NCBI GenBank assembly: GCA_016218475.1
Contig: JACREB010000065.1
Coordinates: 1-42,031 of the forward strand
Origin: Nitrosomonadales bacterium
GTDB lineage: Bacteria > Pseudomonadota > Gammaproteobacteria > Burkholderiales > Gallionellaceae
Length of the DNA stretch: 42,031 nt
Reading direction: 5' to 3'
The first letter of the stretch is position 1, and every line of letters starts with the position of its first letter. The position numbers were made by a program, and so were the translations under genes. The notes beneath the pieces were generated by a model that saw only the letters and a list, made by a program, of their open reading frames with translations, made no database searches and had not been told where the DNA came from. This document shows, piece after piece, positions 1 through 7,302 of the stretch.

Positions 1-552
1 AAAATTGGCCTTGTCCACCCAGGTAAACTTGTAGCCGAAGTCAGAATCCGCGCCTTTCGGCGTGCTCTTCACCACGTAGCAGTCGCGCTCGCCCACTTTC
101 TCCTCGCGCTCGACGGCGTGGGTGTCGTCCTCGATGTCGCGCCCGGAGACATCCTCGTAAGTGAAGTCGGAGCCAACGAAGCTGGATCGCTTGTCCTGTG
201 CGGCGATGCGCTTGACCATGTTGATGGCCGGAATGAACATCCAGCGGTCATCATCCCTGGCCGGATACTTGTTAATCATGAACGTCATGTCCTTCACGTC
301 GGCAGGCTGAAAAAAATACAGGACGTACTTTTGATCGCCGCCCGGCTCGCCCGCGTTCTTGCGCAGCATCGTAAGTTCCCGCACCCGCTCCTGGCCGCCC
401 TTGTTGATGAGCTTCATCACCACCCGCGCCTTGAAGTCCTTGCCCGGATAGAGGAATGCGGCCTGCGACTTCTTCATCACCTCCTCGCCTGAGAGAGCCT
501 GCGCCTGACCAGAGAATGCCAAGGGCAGCAGAGCGGCGATTATCCATATCAA
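1..552 (-). CDS. Outer membrane lipoprotein-sorting-like protein (LolA-like fold), 3' end cut off
   Basis: The minus-strand frame is open from about 552 to the window edge, so the C-terminal part is missing. It starts with a hydrophobic signal-like stretch ending in SGQAQA, followed by LSGEEVMKKSQAAF and the conserved blocks YVLYFFQPADVKDMTFMI and DDDRWMFIPAINMVKRI. These are typical of proteins annotated as outer membrane lipoprotein-sorting proteins (COG2834 type), which are commonly encoded next to MMPL/RND exporters and probably work in the periplasm with them. It is the second gene after the RND transporter on the same strand, separated by a repeat-filled 187-bp gap. The start is uncertain: no ATG fits this frame near the signal sequence, and TTG at 552 is the best candidate. 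An overlapping frame with ATG at 547 gives an arginine/glycine-rich shadow without a signal peptide. Confidence 0.75.
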   Translation of the reverse strand, partial: MIWIIAALLPLAFSGQAQALSGEEVMKKSQAAFLYPGKDFKARVVMKLINKGGQERVRELTMLRKNAGEPGGDQKYVLYFFQPADVKDMTFMINKYPARDDDRWMFIPAINMVKRIAAQDKRSSFVGSDFTYEDVSGRDIEDDTHAVEREEKVGERDCYVVKSTPKGADSDFGYKFTWVDKANF

Positions 553-583
553 CCAGTGTTTTATCCCAGATTGTCCGTTAGGC

Positions 584-686
584 GTAGGTCGGGCTTTAGC
601 CCGACATGTCGGGTTGGCTTTGCATAGCCATTCGGCTAAGTCACCAAAATACGGTGACATAAGCCGCTGGTTAAAACCCGACCTAC
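584..686. repeat. GTAGGTCGGG palindrome interrupted by a second element
   Basis: GTAGGTCGGG (584-593) and CCCGACCTAC (677-686) are perfect inverted arms. Inside the left part is GTAGGTCGGGCTTTAGCCCGAC, itself a hairpin. Related palindromes lie at 3406-3449 and 16152-16205, and a half copy at about 16262-16292. In the half copy, CGACATGTCGGATT runs straight into AAAACCC; here the same junction is split by 57 bp (616-672). This dates the inner insertion as later than the outer palindrome. Confidence 0.8.
616..672. repeat. Hairpin element copy A, nested in another palindrome
   Basis: The left arm is TAGCCATTCGGCTA (624 onward), the inner stem GTCACC/GGTGAC with an A-rich 7-nt loop, and the right arm AAGCCGCTGGTTA ends at 673. 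It has the same architecture as copies at 2015, 32818 and 38837, but this is the most diverged. The residues TT occur on both sides of the insert, which would fit a very short target duplication. Confidence 0.75.
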
Positions 687-739
687 AATCTTTTGATTTT
701 GTTGGTGCTGCACCGGTTAATGAACAATTTGGATTCATT

Positions 740-3220
740 TCAGTCCCCTTTCGCAAGTGCCGGAACAGTATCCACCGCCAGATTGGGTTTATCGAACAGC
801 CAATTTCTCCCCAACATCACCAGAGCGGGCAGATAGAGGATGGTAAACAACGCGGAAAACAGCATCATCGAGACGATGAATGCGCCCACCGCGATATAGG
901 GTGTGAGCGGAGCGAACAGCATGACCGAGAAGGCCGCCGCAAACAGCAGCGCGTTGCGGAAGATGCCCTTGCCCGGCCGCGCCGCCGTCCATAACAGCGC
1001 TTCCCGCACCTCGCGCCCGCCCGTCTCGGCCAGCCGCTGCCGAAAGCGGTTGATAAAGTGGATGGAGAAATCCACCGCCATGCCGAGCGACAGCGTGCTC
1101 AGCACCGAAAGCGGCATGTCGAAATCCTTGCCGGCGAAGCCAACTGCGCCGTAGATCAGCAGGATGGTAAACAGCAGCGGCATGTAGCCAACAATTGCCC
1201 ACCTGACCGAGCGAAAATTGAGGGCGAGGATGACGAACACCACGACCAAAGCCAGCGTGAAACCCAGCACCATGTCGCCCAGCACCTCGTCGTTCCACAC
1301 CAGATTGAAATAGGCGATCCCCGCCGGTTTGACGGTGACGGCGAGCGGATGATCCTTTTGATAATCTGCGGCGGCTTCGATTACCTGGCGCATCGCCTCC
1401 GCATCCCAGGTCTTCAATTGCACCCACAAATTGGCTTTCTGGAACGTGGGGTCGATTACGTTGTCGAGGTCGGAGGGTTTGGCCGACATGCTGAACAGGA
1501 ACAGATATTGGCCGACCGCGTCCTGTGTATCCGGCACCACATCGAATTCCGGGTCGTCATCGTGCAGCACGCGGTTAATGCGTTTCACGTAGTCGGCTAC
1601 CGAGAAGGTCTTGCCCACTGTCGGCATCGTTTCCAGGTGGCGTTGCAGACCCTCCAGCCAGCGCATGGCTTCCGGCCGCTTCATGAAATCCGCTTCGTTG
1701 GACTGCACCACCAGATAGCCGAGCGATGTGCCGCCGAGCGCCTGGTTCATCGCCGTATCGGCTATGCGGATTTCGCTCGACTGCTTGAACCACGCCACCA
1801 GATTGTTGTTCACGTGGATCTTCGTGGTTCCAGTAATCGCGGCGGCAACGAGAACAAGACCGATCAGCACAGTGGACAGGGGACGCGTCGTGCCCACTTC
1901 GGCAATGCGGCGCAGAAAACGGGTTGTGCGATCCAGCTCCGCGCTCTCGCCCCAGAGGACTGAGGACTGAGGACTGAGGTCTGACATTGAGGAGATTTTT
2001 CTGATAAAACTACTAGCCATTCGACTAGGCAGACAAAAAACGTCTGCCAAGTCGCTGGTTATGTCATCTGTCACCTGTCTTCTGTCCTCTGAATCAGCGA
2101 CTTTGGCGATCTTCTCCTCCTTGACGAAGGTAAGAATGGCGGGAATCAGGCTGAAGGAGAACAGCCGCAGCACCACTGTGCCGAAGGCGATCAGCCCGCC
2201 GAACACCTGTACCGGCACTATGTTCATGAACAGCAGCACGGCGAAGCCGGCGGCGGTGGCCAATGCCGTGTAGCGCACCGGACGGCTCACCGCCTGCATC
2301 GTTTCGCGGATTGCCGCCAGCTTATCCCCACGCTCCCGGTAACGGAAATAGAACTCATTGAAGATGTGGATGCTGTCCGTGGCGATGGCCATGAGGAACA
2401 CCGGGGCCATGGAGCTCATGATGTGGATGGGGAAGCCGAGTCCGATGAGGAGCCCCATGCTCCACGCGATGGCGATCATGGCGTCCATCATCAGGGCGAT
2501 AGAAAGGAAGAGGTCTCCGAACATCAGGTACCGGGCCGCGAACATGACCAAGCCGGCGATTGGCGCGAAGATCGCCATCAGCTTGAACATTTCCGCGCCG
2601 AAGGTATCGCGCGCCACCGGGTCGCCAGCGACGTAGTAACGCTCCGGCCCCTTCTCCCTGGACACAATCTCGCGGATTTTTCCGGCGATTTCGGCGCCGT
2701 TGGCATCCTTTTCCAGCGGCGCGTAGATCGCCGTGGTCTTGGCATCTTTCGAGATCACGCGATCAACGAACAGTGGATTGCCGAACAGCGCCGTGTGCAG
2801 CGCTTCCACTTCCGCATCTGTCCGGGGCGCGCCCGGCATGAGCGGCCCGACTTTTAATGTGCCGGCCTCCGCCGTGACATTGGTGATGGTGGTGAAGCTG
2901 TTTACATCGCGGCTCGCCACGCCTTCCAGCTTGATGATTGCGTCGGTGACGCGGGCGATGCGAGCCAGGGTATCCCGGTTGAGCACCCCCGCATCGTTCT
3001 GCACGCCGACGACAATGGTGTCCTCGTAAAGGGCGAAGGTCTTGTCCACCTCGTCATTCCAGACACGCACGCCCGACGTTTCCGGCAGCATGTGCTTCGG
3101 GTTGGTGTCGGTCTTGATATGTATGAACTGGGTGAGAAACAGCATCGTGAGTGCCACCGTCGCCCAGACAACCAGCTTCGGGCGGCGGATGGAAAATTCG
3201 ACGAGCGAAAATTTGAGCAT
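740..3220 (-). CDS. RND/MMPL-family exporter with an in-frame repeat insertion
   Basis: This is a large inner-membrane RND-superfamily transporter (MMPL / COG1033 type), about 826 residues. It has two halves, each with an N-terminal membrane helix, a periplasmic domain and a bundle of helices. The matching motifs DSIHIFNEF in the first half and AVDFSIHFINRF in the second are the expected sterol-sensing/RND signature pair. The substrate is not evident; family members export lipids or hydrophobic compounds driven by the proton gradient. The start at 3220 (MLKFSLVEFSIRRPK) is chosen because CAGGT precedes it and the membrane helix follows at once; an ATG at 3274 would add 18 unconvincing residues. 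Residues of about 376-420, in the cytoplasmic linker between the halves, are encoded entirely by repeat DNA (hairpin element copy B plus flanking tandem CTGAGGA-like repeats), yet the frame stays open. It is followed by the lipoprotein-sorting-like gene. Confidence 0.9.
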   Translation of the reverse strand: MLKFSLVEFSIRRPKLVVWATVALTMLFLTQFIHIKTDTNPKHMLPETSGVRVWNDEVDKTFALYEDTIVVGVQNDAGVLNRDTLARIARVTDAIIKLEGVASRDVNSFTTITNVTAEAGTLKVGPLMPGAPRTDAEVEALHTALFGNPLFVDRVISKDAKTTAIYAPLEKDANGAEIAGKIREIVSREKGPERYYVAGDPVARDTFGAEMFKLMAIFAPIAGLVMFAARYLMFGDLFLSIALMMDAMIAIAWSMGLLIGLGFPIHIMSSMAPVFLMAIATDSIHIFNEFYFRYRERGDKLAAIRETMQAVSRPVRYTALATAAGFAVLLFMNIVPVQVFGGLIAFGTVVLRLFSFSLIPAILTFVKEEKIAKVADSEDRRQVTDDITSDLADVFCLPSRMASSFIRKISSMSDLSPQSSVLWGESAELDRTTRFLRRIAEVGTTRPLSTVLIGLVLVAAAITGTTKIHVNNNLVAWFKQSSEIRIADTAMNQALGGTSLGYLVVQSNEADFMKRPEAMRWLEGLQRHLETMPTVGKTFSVADYVKRINRVLHDDDPEFDVVPDTQDAVGQYLFLFSMSAKPSDLDNVIDPTFQKANLWVQLKTWDAEAMRQVIEAAADYQKDHPLAVTVKPAGIAYFNLVWNDEVLGDMVLGFTLALVVVFVILALNFRSVRWAIVGYMPLLFTILLIYGAVGFAGKDFDMPLSVLSTLSLGMAVDFSIHFINRFRQRLAETGGREVREALLWTAARPGKGIFRNALLFAAAFSVMLFAPLTPYIAVGAFIVSMMLFSALFTILYLPALVMLGRNWLFDKPNLAVDTVPALAKGD
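1957..2095 (-). repeat. Translated insertion in the RND gene: hairpin element copy B plus tandem short repeats
   Basis: The core is TAGCCATTCGACTAG (2015-2029), inner stem GGCAGAC/GTCTGCC (2029-2035 and 2043-2049), loop AAAAAAC, and right arm CAAGTCGCTGGTTA (2049-2062). On one side are three tandem copies of GAGGACT (about 1959-1979), and on the other a TCTGTCNNCTGTC-type run (2068-2092). On the coding strand it reads ITSDLAD...PSRMASS without stops. The rest of the linker, SEDRRQVTDD and SPQSSV, comes from the tandem repeats. Confidence 0.85.
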
Positions 3221-3265
3221 GGTTTTTACCTGAAACTGGTTGATATCGAAAGCGTTGCGTATCCT

Positions 3266-3385
3266 AACGTGCATGGCGAGTAGCCACGCCTGATGATGAA
3301 ACCCGCCATGCCCGTTTCCCCCACCCTAACCCTCCCCCGGAAGGAGAGGGGACAAACGAATCGCTACGCGAGCTTCACGTTAAAC
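3266..3385 (+). repeat. Composite repeat, short copy
   Basis: It starts with an inverted pair GCATGGC (3271-3277) / GCCATGC (3304-3310), then CCCGTTT, a CCCTCCCCCGGAAGGAGAGGGG palindromic core, and the terminal motif TCGCTACGCGA-N3-TCACGTTA (3361-3382). The same left end is found at 32614-32665 and the same right end at 32918-32939 and, inverted, at 41749-41770. It occupies the region upstream of the RND gene. Confidence 0.75.
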
Positions 3386-3405
3386 CGGACGAGCCGGAAC
3401 CAAAT

Positions 3406-3449
3406 GTAGGTCGGGCTCTGCCCGACATGGTGGGCAGAGCCCACCCTAC
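3406..3449. repeat. GTAGG-type palindrome
   Basis: The arms 3406-3425 and 3430-3449 match at 17 of 20 positions as an inverted repeat (GTAGGTCGGGCTCTGCCC against GGGCAGAGCCCACCCTAC). It lies 15 bp past the stop codon of the flavoprotein gene and could act as its transcript end or as a stabilising hairpin. It has no U-tract of note. Confidence 0.7.
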
Positions 3450-3463
3450 GAAACTGCGTTGCC

Positions 3464-4615
3464 TCAGAAACGCCGATACAGCCAGTGTTTCTCGTAGAGG
3501 ATTTTGCCGATATGCCAGAAGCGGCTCGGCCCGCGCATCTCCACTTGCGGCGTCGGTTCGGCATAAAAATCACCCTTGCCGATACCGGCGCGACCGCCGC
3601 CGGTTTCGATAAAGCACATACCCTCACCGGCAAATTGGCGCGGCTCGCCCTTGCCGGTCCAGGCATGGGCGATGTTGTGCGCCACAACCTCGGCCTGGCC
3701 GTGGGCGAACACGCCGGCCTTGGGCAAGGGGCGCCCCATCTTGAGCGGAATGGTGGTGATATCGCCGAGCGCGAAAATGTTCTCGAATTGTGTTTGCAGC
3801 GTGTGGCGGTCAACGGGAACCCAGCCGCTTTCGTTGGTCAAGCCTGCATCGCGCACCACCGCTGGCGCGCGATGCGGCGGGACATAAAGCAGCAGGTCGT
3901 ATTCGGCACTCGCGCCATTGGCGAATGAAATGCGGCGATTGGCCGGGTCAATTTCTTTCACCTGGTGCTCGGGATGGTAGGCGATGCCGCGCGCCTCGAC
4001 CATGCCGCGCACGGCGGCGCCCATTTCCGGGCCGGCGACGAACATCGGTCGCGGTTCGGCGGCAAAGAACTCTATTTCGGTCTTCTCGCGCAGGCCGCGC
4101 TTGCGCAGATACCCATCCACCAGCAACGCGGTCTCGTAGGGGGCGGCCGGGCACTTGTATTGCGGCGCCGCTGTCAGAACGACAATGCGCCCGCCCGAAA
4201 ACCGTGCCAGCGCATCGCGGATCGAGGTTGCGCCTTCCATCGTGTAAATGCAAAGCCCGGCTCCGGCGAGGCCGGGAATGGCCTCCGGCGCGTACTCCGC
4301 ACCCAGCGCGATCACCAGCGCATCGGCACGCAGGGGTTGCCCGTCGATTTCCACTTCCCGTTGTGCGGGGTCGATCCGCGTAACGCTGCCCCGGCGAAAC
4401 TCGATGCCATAACGAAGCAACCGATCCAGAGGCCGGGAAAATTCTTCCGGGTTCCGTTCGCCCACCATCAGCCATAACAGCGAGGGCGGGAAAAAATGCT
4501 GCCCGGCGCGATCCACCGCAATCACGCGGTCGGAAGCGGGCAGCAGCTCGCGCAGCGTCTCGGCGGCGACGATGCCGCCGATTCCCGCGCCCAATACCAG
4601 TGTCGTGCGACTCAT
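3464..4615 (-). CDS. Sulfide:quinone oxidoreductase-like flavoprotein
   Basis: This 383-residue protein belongs to the two-dinucleotide-binding-domain flavoprotein superfamily. An N-terminal FAD-binding GxGxxG (GAGIGG, residues 9-14) and a C-terminal FAD motif FALGD (281-285) are clear. Cysteines C155 in YKCPAAPYE and C334 in EGMCFIETG sit where sulfide:quinone reductases carry their redox-active pair; C122 is a further cysteine. The likely reaction is oxidation of sulfide or another low-valent sulfur compound with electrons passed to quinone at the inner membrane. The start follows AAGGGGAATGAT. It lies 10 bp after the DsrE-like gene and is probably co-transcribed with it under control of the ArsR-rhodanese protein. 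A related oxidoreductase with another thiol substrate cannot be excluded. Confidence 0.85.
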   Translation of the reverse strand: MSRTTLVLGAGIGGIVAAETLRELLPASDRVIAVDRAGQHFFPPSLLWLMVGERNPEEFSRPLDRLLRYGIEFRRGSVTRIDPAQREVEIDGQPLRADALVIALGAEYAPEAIPGLAGAGLCIYTMEGATSIRDALARFSGGRIVVLTAAPQYKCPAAPYETALLVDGYLRKRGLREKTEIEFFAAEPRPMFVAGPEMGAAVRGMVEARGIAYHPEHQVKEIDPANRRISFANGASAEYDLLLYVPPHRAPAVVRDAGLTNESGWVPVDRHTLQTQFENIFALGDITTIPLKMGRPLPKAGVFAHGQAEVVAHNIAHAWTGKGEPRQFAGEGMCFIETGGGRAGIGKGDFYAEPTPQVEMRGPSRFWHIGKILYEKHWLYRRF

Positions 4616-4625
4616 ATCATTCCCC

Positions 4626-4976
4626 TTAGAAAACGATAACTTTATCGGCCCACTGCGTCCACTCGGTGAGCTGATCCATGGTGCTGCGCGACGCGCCTTC
4701 GATCAAACCTTCGGCGGCGATGCCGCGCGCATCGAGGCAACTGCCGCACGCCCCGACCTCACCTCCATTGCGCGCCACCGTGCCCAGCATGTCGCCGATG
4801 TTGTAATAGCCCTGCGGCACCTTCTGCCCGTTTTTGGCGCATGCGGTCGCATCACCGATAAGGAACATCTTGACCTCCGCTTCGCCGGTCTTGAGCAGCG
4901 AGCGCGCAAGCCGCAATCCGTTGTAGCTGCGCTCCGCGCCGTAAGGGGCATCGTTCAAAATCATCAGGTATTTCAT
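4626..4976 (-). CDS. DsrE/DsrF-like sulfur-relay protein
   Basis: The protein is 116 residues and has the DsrE fold signature: MKYLMILNDAPYG at the start, FLIGDATACAK in the middle, and GACGSCLDARG near residues 76-86. C46, C77 and C80 are candidate persulfide-carrying cysteines. Such small cytoplasmic proteins shuttle sulfane sulfur. Two ATGs are adjacent (4979 and 4976); the second has the better spacing to GGAGG. It is the first gene of a two-gene unit with the SQR-like flavoprotein and lies 22 bp from a palindrome that is repeated in front of the divergent regulator. Confidence 0.85.
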   Translation of the reverse strand: MKYLMILNDAPYGAERSYNGLRLARSLLKTGEAEVKMFLIGDATACAKNGQKVPQGYYNIGDMLGTVARNGGEVGACGSCLDARGIAAEGLIEGASRSTMDQLTEWTQWADKVIVF

Positions 4977-4997
4977 CATTTCCTCCGCCGTTCGATC

Positions 4998-5017
4998 AAT
5001 CTAATAATAATTGGATT
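4998..5017. promoter_or_regulatory. Probable ArsR-type operator, copy 1
   Basis: The site reads AATC-TA-ATAATAAT-TG-GATT and fits the pattern AATCNNATAATWATNNGATT shared with 5085-5104. It is 21 bp upstream of the DsrE-like start. AT-rich interrupted palindromes of this sort are typical ArsR/SmtB targets. Confidence 0.7.
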
Positions 5018-5084
5018 GATTAAAGCAATATCTGCACATGATGTCAATAGGATCACTGCCAGATTGTTTGTTGTTATAATTCCG

Positions 5085-5104
5085 AATCAAATAATTATCG
5101 GATT
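5085..5104. promoter_or_regulatory. Probable ArsR-type operator, copy 2
   Basis: The site reads AATC-AA-ATAATTAT-CG-GATT and matches its own reverse complement except for the two-base spacers. It ends 6 bp before the regulator start codon, so binding would block the regulator's own expression. No room for a standard Shine-Dalgarno sequence remains between the site and the ATG. Confidence 0.7.
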
Positions 5105-5110
5105 GTTACG

Positions 5111-5761
5111 ATGAAAGGCACACGCAAGATCAAAGACCTGCTTTATGAACAGGTGGCACGGATTGGCAAGGTATTCTCAAGCCCAAAACGGCTGGAGTTG
5201 ATCGAGCTGCTTTGTCAGGGTGAAAAGACGGTGGAAACGCTTGCGCGTGATGCTTCTATCAGCATGAAGCTGACCAGCGCCCATCTGCGCGAGCTGCGGG
5301 GCGCCCATCTGGTTGAAACCGAGCGGAGGGGCAAAAACATCCTCTATCGCCTGGCTGGCAAGGAGGTCGCCGATTTATGGGTGCATATCCATACTCTAGC
5401 CGAAAACAGACTGATTGAACTGCAAATGGAATTGCAGAAAATCGCGGCGCAACCGGACGATCTGGTGCCCAATGATCGTGAAACGCTGATGAAAATGGCA
5501 CGCCGTGGTGAAGTGGTCGTGCTGGATGTACGCCCAACGGAGGAGTATCTGGCAACACACCTTCCATTCGCCCGCTCCATTCCAATCGACGAGTTGCGCC
5601 AACGGCTTGCGGAACTGCCAAAGGACAGGCCGATTGTCGCCTACTGCCGTGGCCCTTATTGCCTGATGGCGGTAGATGCAGCAGCGCTGCTGCGCAAGGA
5701 GGGTTTCAAGTCTGCGTATTTGCGGGGTGGCGTCGCGGAATGGAGGTTAGCGAAAATTTGA
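5111..5761 (+). CDS. ArsR-family regulator fused to a rhodanese domain
   Basis: The 216-residue protein has an N-terminal winged-helix domain (about residues 12-95; VFSSPKRLELIELLCQGEKTVETLA, with C35) and a C-terminal rhodanese domain (about 120-214; VVLDVRPTEEYLATHLPFARSIP and active-site loop YCRGPYC, C179). The fusion suggests a sensor of reactive sulfur: the rhodanese cysteine could receive or transfer a persulfide and alter DNA binding. It is divergent from the DsrE-SQR genes, and two matching palindromes lie in the 134-bp gap, so it probably represses both itself and those genes. The ligand is inferred from context; arsenite remains possible given the ArsM-like gene downstream. Confidence 0.9.
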   Translation: MKGTRKIKDLLYEQVARIGKVFSSPKRLELIELLCQGEKTVETLARDASISMKLTSAHLRELRGAHLVETERRGKNILYRLAGKEVADLWVHIHTLAENRLIELQMELQKIAAQPDDLVPNDRETLMKMARRGEVVVLDVRPTEEYLATHLPFARSIPIDELRQRLAELPKDRPIVAYCRGPYCLMAVDAAALLRKEGFKSAYLRGGVAEWRLAKI

Positions 5762-5842
5762 TGGGTATGGCTCTCGCCAACCCTGAGTTATTTTCCAGCC
5801 TCGAATGCCACGGTCACCATACCGTTATTTCAGGAAATTGCC

Positions 5843-6880
5843 ATGCATGAAATCGTCAAGGACTATTATGGGAAACAGTTACGGAACTCAGGCGACCTGA
5901 AAACCTCTGCCTGTTGCGACGCATCAAATGTGCCGGGCTGGCTCAAGCCGCTCCTGGCGCGTATCCATCCTGAAGTGATGTCGCGTTATTACGGCTGCGG
6001 CCTGGTTTGCCCGCCATTGCTGGAGGGTTGCCGGATCTTGGATTTGGGCAGCGGTTCCGGTCGGGATGTCTATGCGTTGGCGCAACTGGCGCGCGCGCGC
6101 GGCCATGTGACCGGTGTCGATATGACGGAAGAACAGCTCGCGGTTGCGGAAAGTTATCGCGCCTATCACGCCGAGATATTCGGCTTTGACAACGTCACGT
6201 TCAAGCAGGGCTGCATCGAGAAACTCAACGAACTTGGCCTGGAAAGCGGCAGCTTCGATGTCATCGTATCCAACTGCGTGATCAATCTCTCTCCCGATAA
6301 AGATGCGGTGCTGCGCGAAGTGCATCGCCTGCTCAAACCGGGCGGCGAATTCTATTTCTCGGATGTCTATGCCGACCGCAGAGTGCCTGACGCGGTACGC
6401 AACGATCCCGTGCTGTACGGTGAATGCCTGGGTGGGGCACTGTATTGGAACGACTTTATCGGTTTATCGAAGAGGCATGGCTTTGCCGATCCAAGGCTGG
6501 TCACTGACCGGCCGCTCGACATTACCGATGCAAAGCTTGCAGCGCGGGCCGGCAGCATCAGATTTTTTTCGGCCACCTACCGTCTGTTCAAGCTGGATGG
6601 GCTGGAATCCGCCTGCGAGGATTACGGGCAGGCCGTGATTTATCGCGGCACGATACCCGATCATGCACACCGCTTCGCCCTCGACCGGCACCACGATATT
6701 GAGACCGGGCGTATTTTCCCGGTATGCGGCAACACCTGGCGCATGCTGCATGACACACGTTTCCGGCAGCACTTCGAGTTCATCGGTGGCTTCAGCCGGC
6801 ACTACGGGATTTTCCCCGGATGCGGCAGCGATATACCGTTTGCGCAAGATGAAAGCACAGCCACTTCCGGCTGCTGCTAG
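5843..6880 (+). CDS. ArsM-like SAM-dependent methyltransferase
   Basis: This is a class I methyltransferase of 345 residues with motif I LDLGSGSGRD (66-75) and the acidic GVDM (91-94). C145 in SNCVINLS and C195 in YGECLGGAL match the arsenic-binding cysteines of arsenite methyltransferases. Further cysteines are at 24-25, 52, 56 and the terminal CC pair. The opening KDYYGKQL...DLKTSACC is common to this ArsM-like subgroup. The likely activity is methylation of arsenite in the cytoplasm. The residues after about 260 form a C-terminal extension of unknown role (HRFALDRHHDIETGRIFPVCGNTWRML). It is 81 bp after the ArsR-rhodanese gene on the same strand and may share its control. Confidence 0.85.
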   Translation: MHEIVKDYYGKQLRNSGDLKTSACCDASNVPGWLKPLLARIHPEVMSRYYGCGLVCPPLLEGCRILDLGSGSGRDVYALAQLARARGHVTGVDMTEEQLAVAESYRAYHAEIFGFDNVTFKQGCIEKLNELGLESGSFDVIVSNCVINLSPDKDAVLREVHRLLKPGGEFYFSDVYADRRVPDAVRNDPVLYGECLGGALYWNDFIGLSKRHGFADPRLVTDRPLDITDAKLAARAGSIRFFSATYRLFKLDGLESACEDYGQAVIYRGTIPDHAHRFALDRHHDIETGRIFPVCGNTWRMLHDTRFRQHFEFIGGFSRHYGIFPGCGSDIPFAQDESTATSGCC

Positions 6881-7302
6881 AACGGAAAAGAATAAAATGA
6901 GCTATTCGCAAGAAATCTGGCGAATTCGGCTTGCAAAATTTTCAACAAAGCATGCTTAAAATTTGTTAGCATACGCGCCACTGTCGTATTGGTTTCTGGT
7001 TGGCTCGCCGTAACGCCGTCTTATTTTCCTTCTGGAAGGTGACGGGTCTGACGGCCAGCGTGTAGCCGACCCGGTTCGGATGCGACGGAATGTACCGTAT
7101 CAAAGCGCTGCCAGCGTGCAGGTCAGCAGATCCTATGAGGTGCGAAGCTCCAACCGTTCACGGCAAATCAATCGCCAATTCTGGTTATCGGGAGCTTTCA
7201 TACGCGTGAATCCCATAAAAACGGGATTTGGCGTAGACGCCATTCTAATCTGCTTTCCTTCGCGAGTTCGGTTGTGCCTTCTTTAATTAACGGGAGGTTT
7301 AA
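6881..7302 (+). other. 422-bp gene-free leader with several hairpins
   Basis: No convincing gene is present. Hairpins can be seen at CCTTC-TG-GAAGG (about 7029-7040), GACGGGTC...GACCCGGTTC (about 7041-7077), AATCCC-N8-GGGATT (about 7208-7227) and TGGCGTAGACGCCA (about 7229-7242). The last two lie 60-100 bp before the transglutaminase-like gene, which has GGGAGG as ribosome binding site. The structure could be a long 5' untranslated region; I do not recognise a known riboswitch class in it. Confidence 0.4.

Noticed and set aside
3221-3274. Longer start of the RND gene
   Set aside because: The extra 18 residues come from the end of a composite repeat, and a ribosome binding site precedes the internal ATG at 3220.
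6897-6959. 20-codon open frame MSYSQEIWRIRLAKFSTKHA after the methyltransferase
   Set aside because: No strong ribosome binding site or recognisable peptide type supports it; chance is the simpler explanation.
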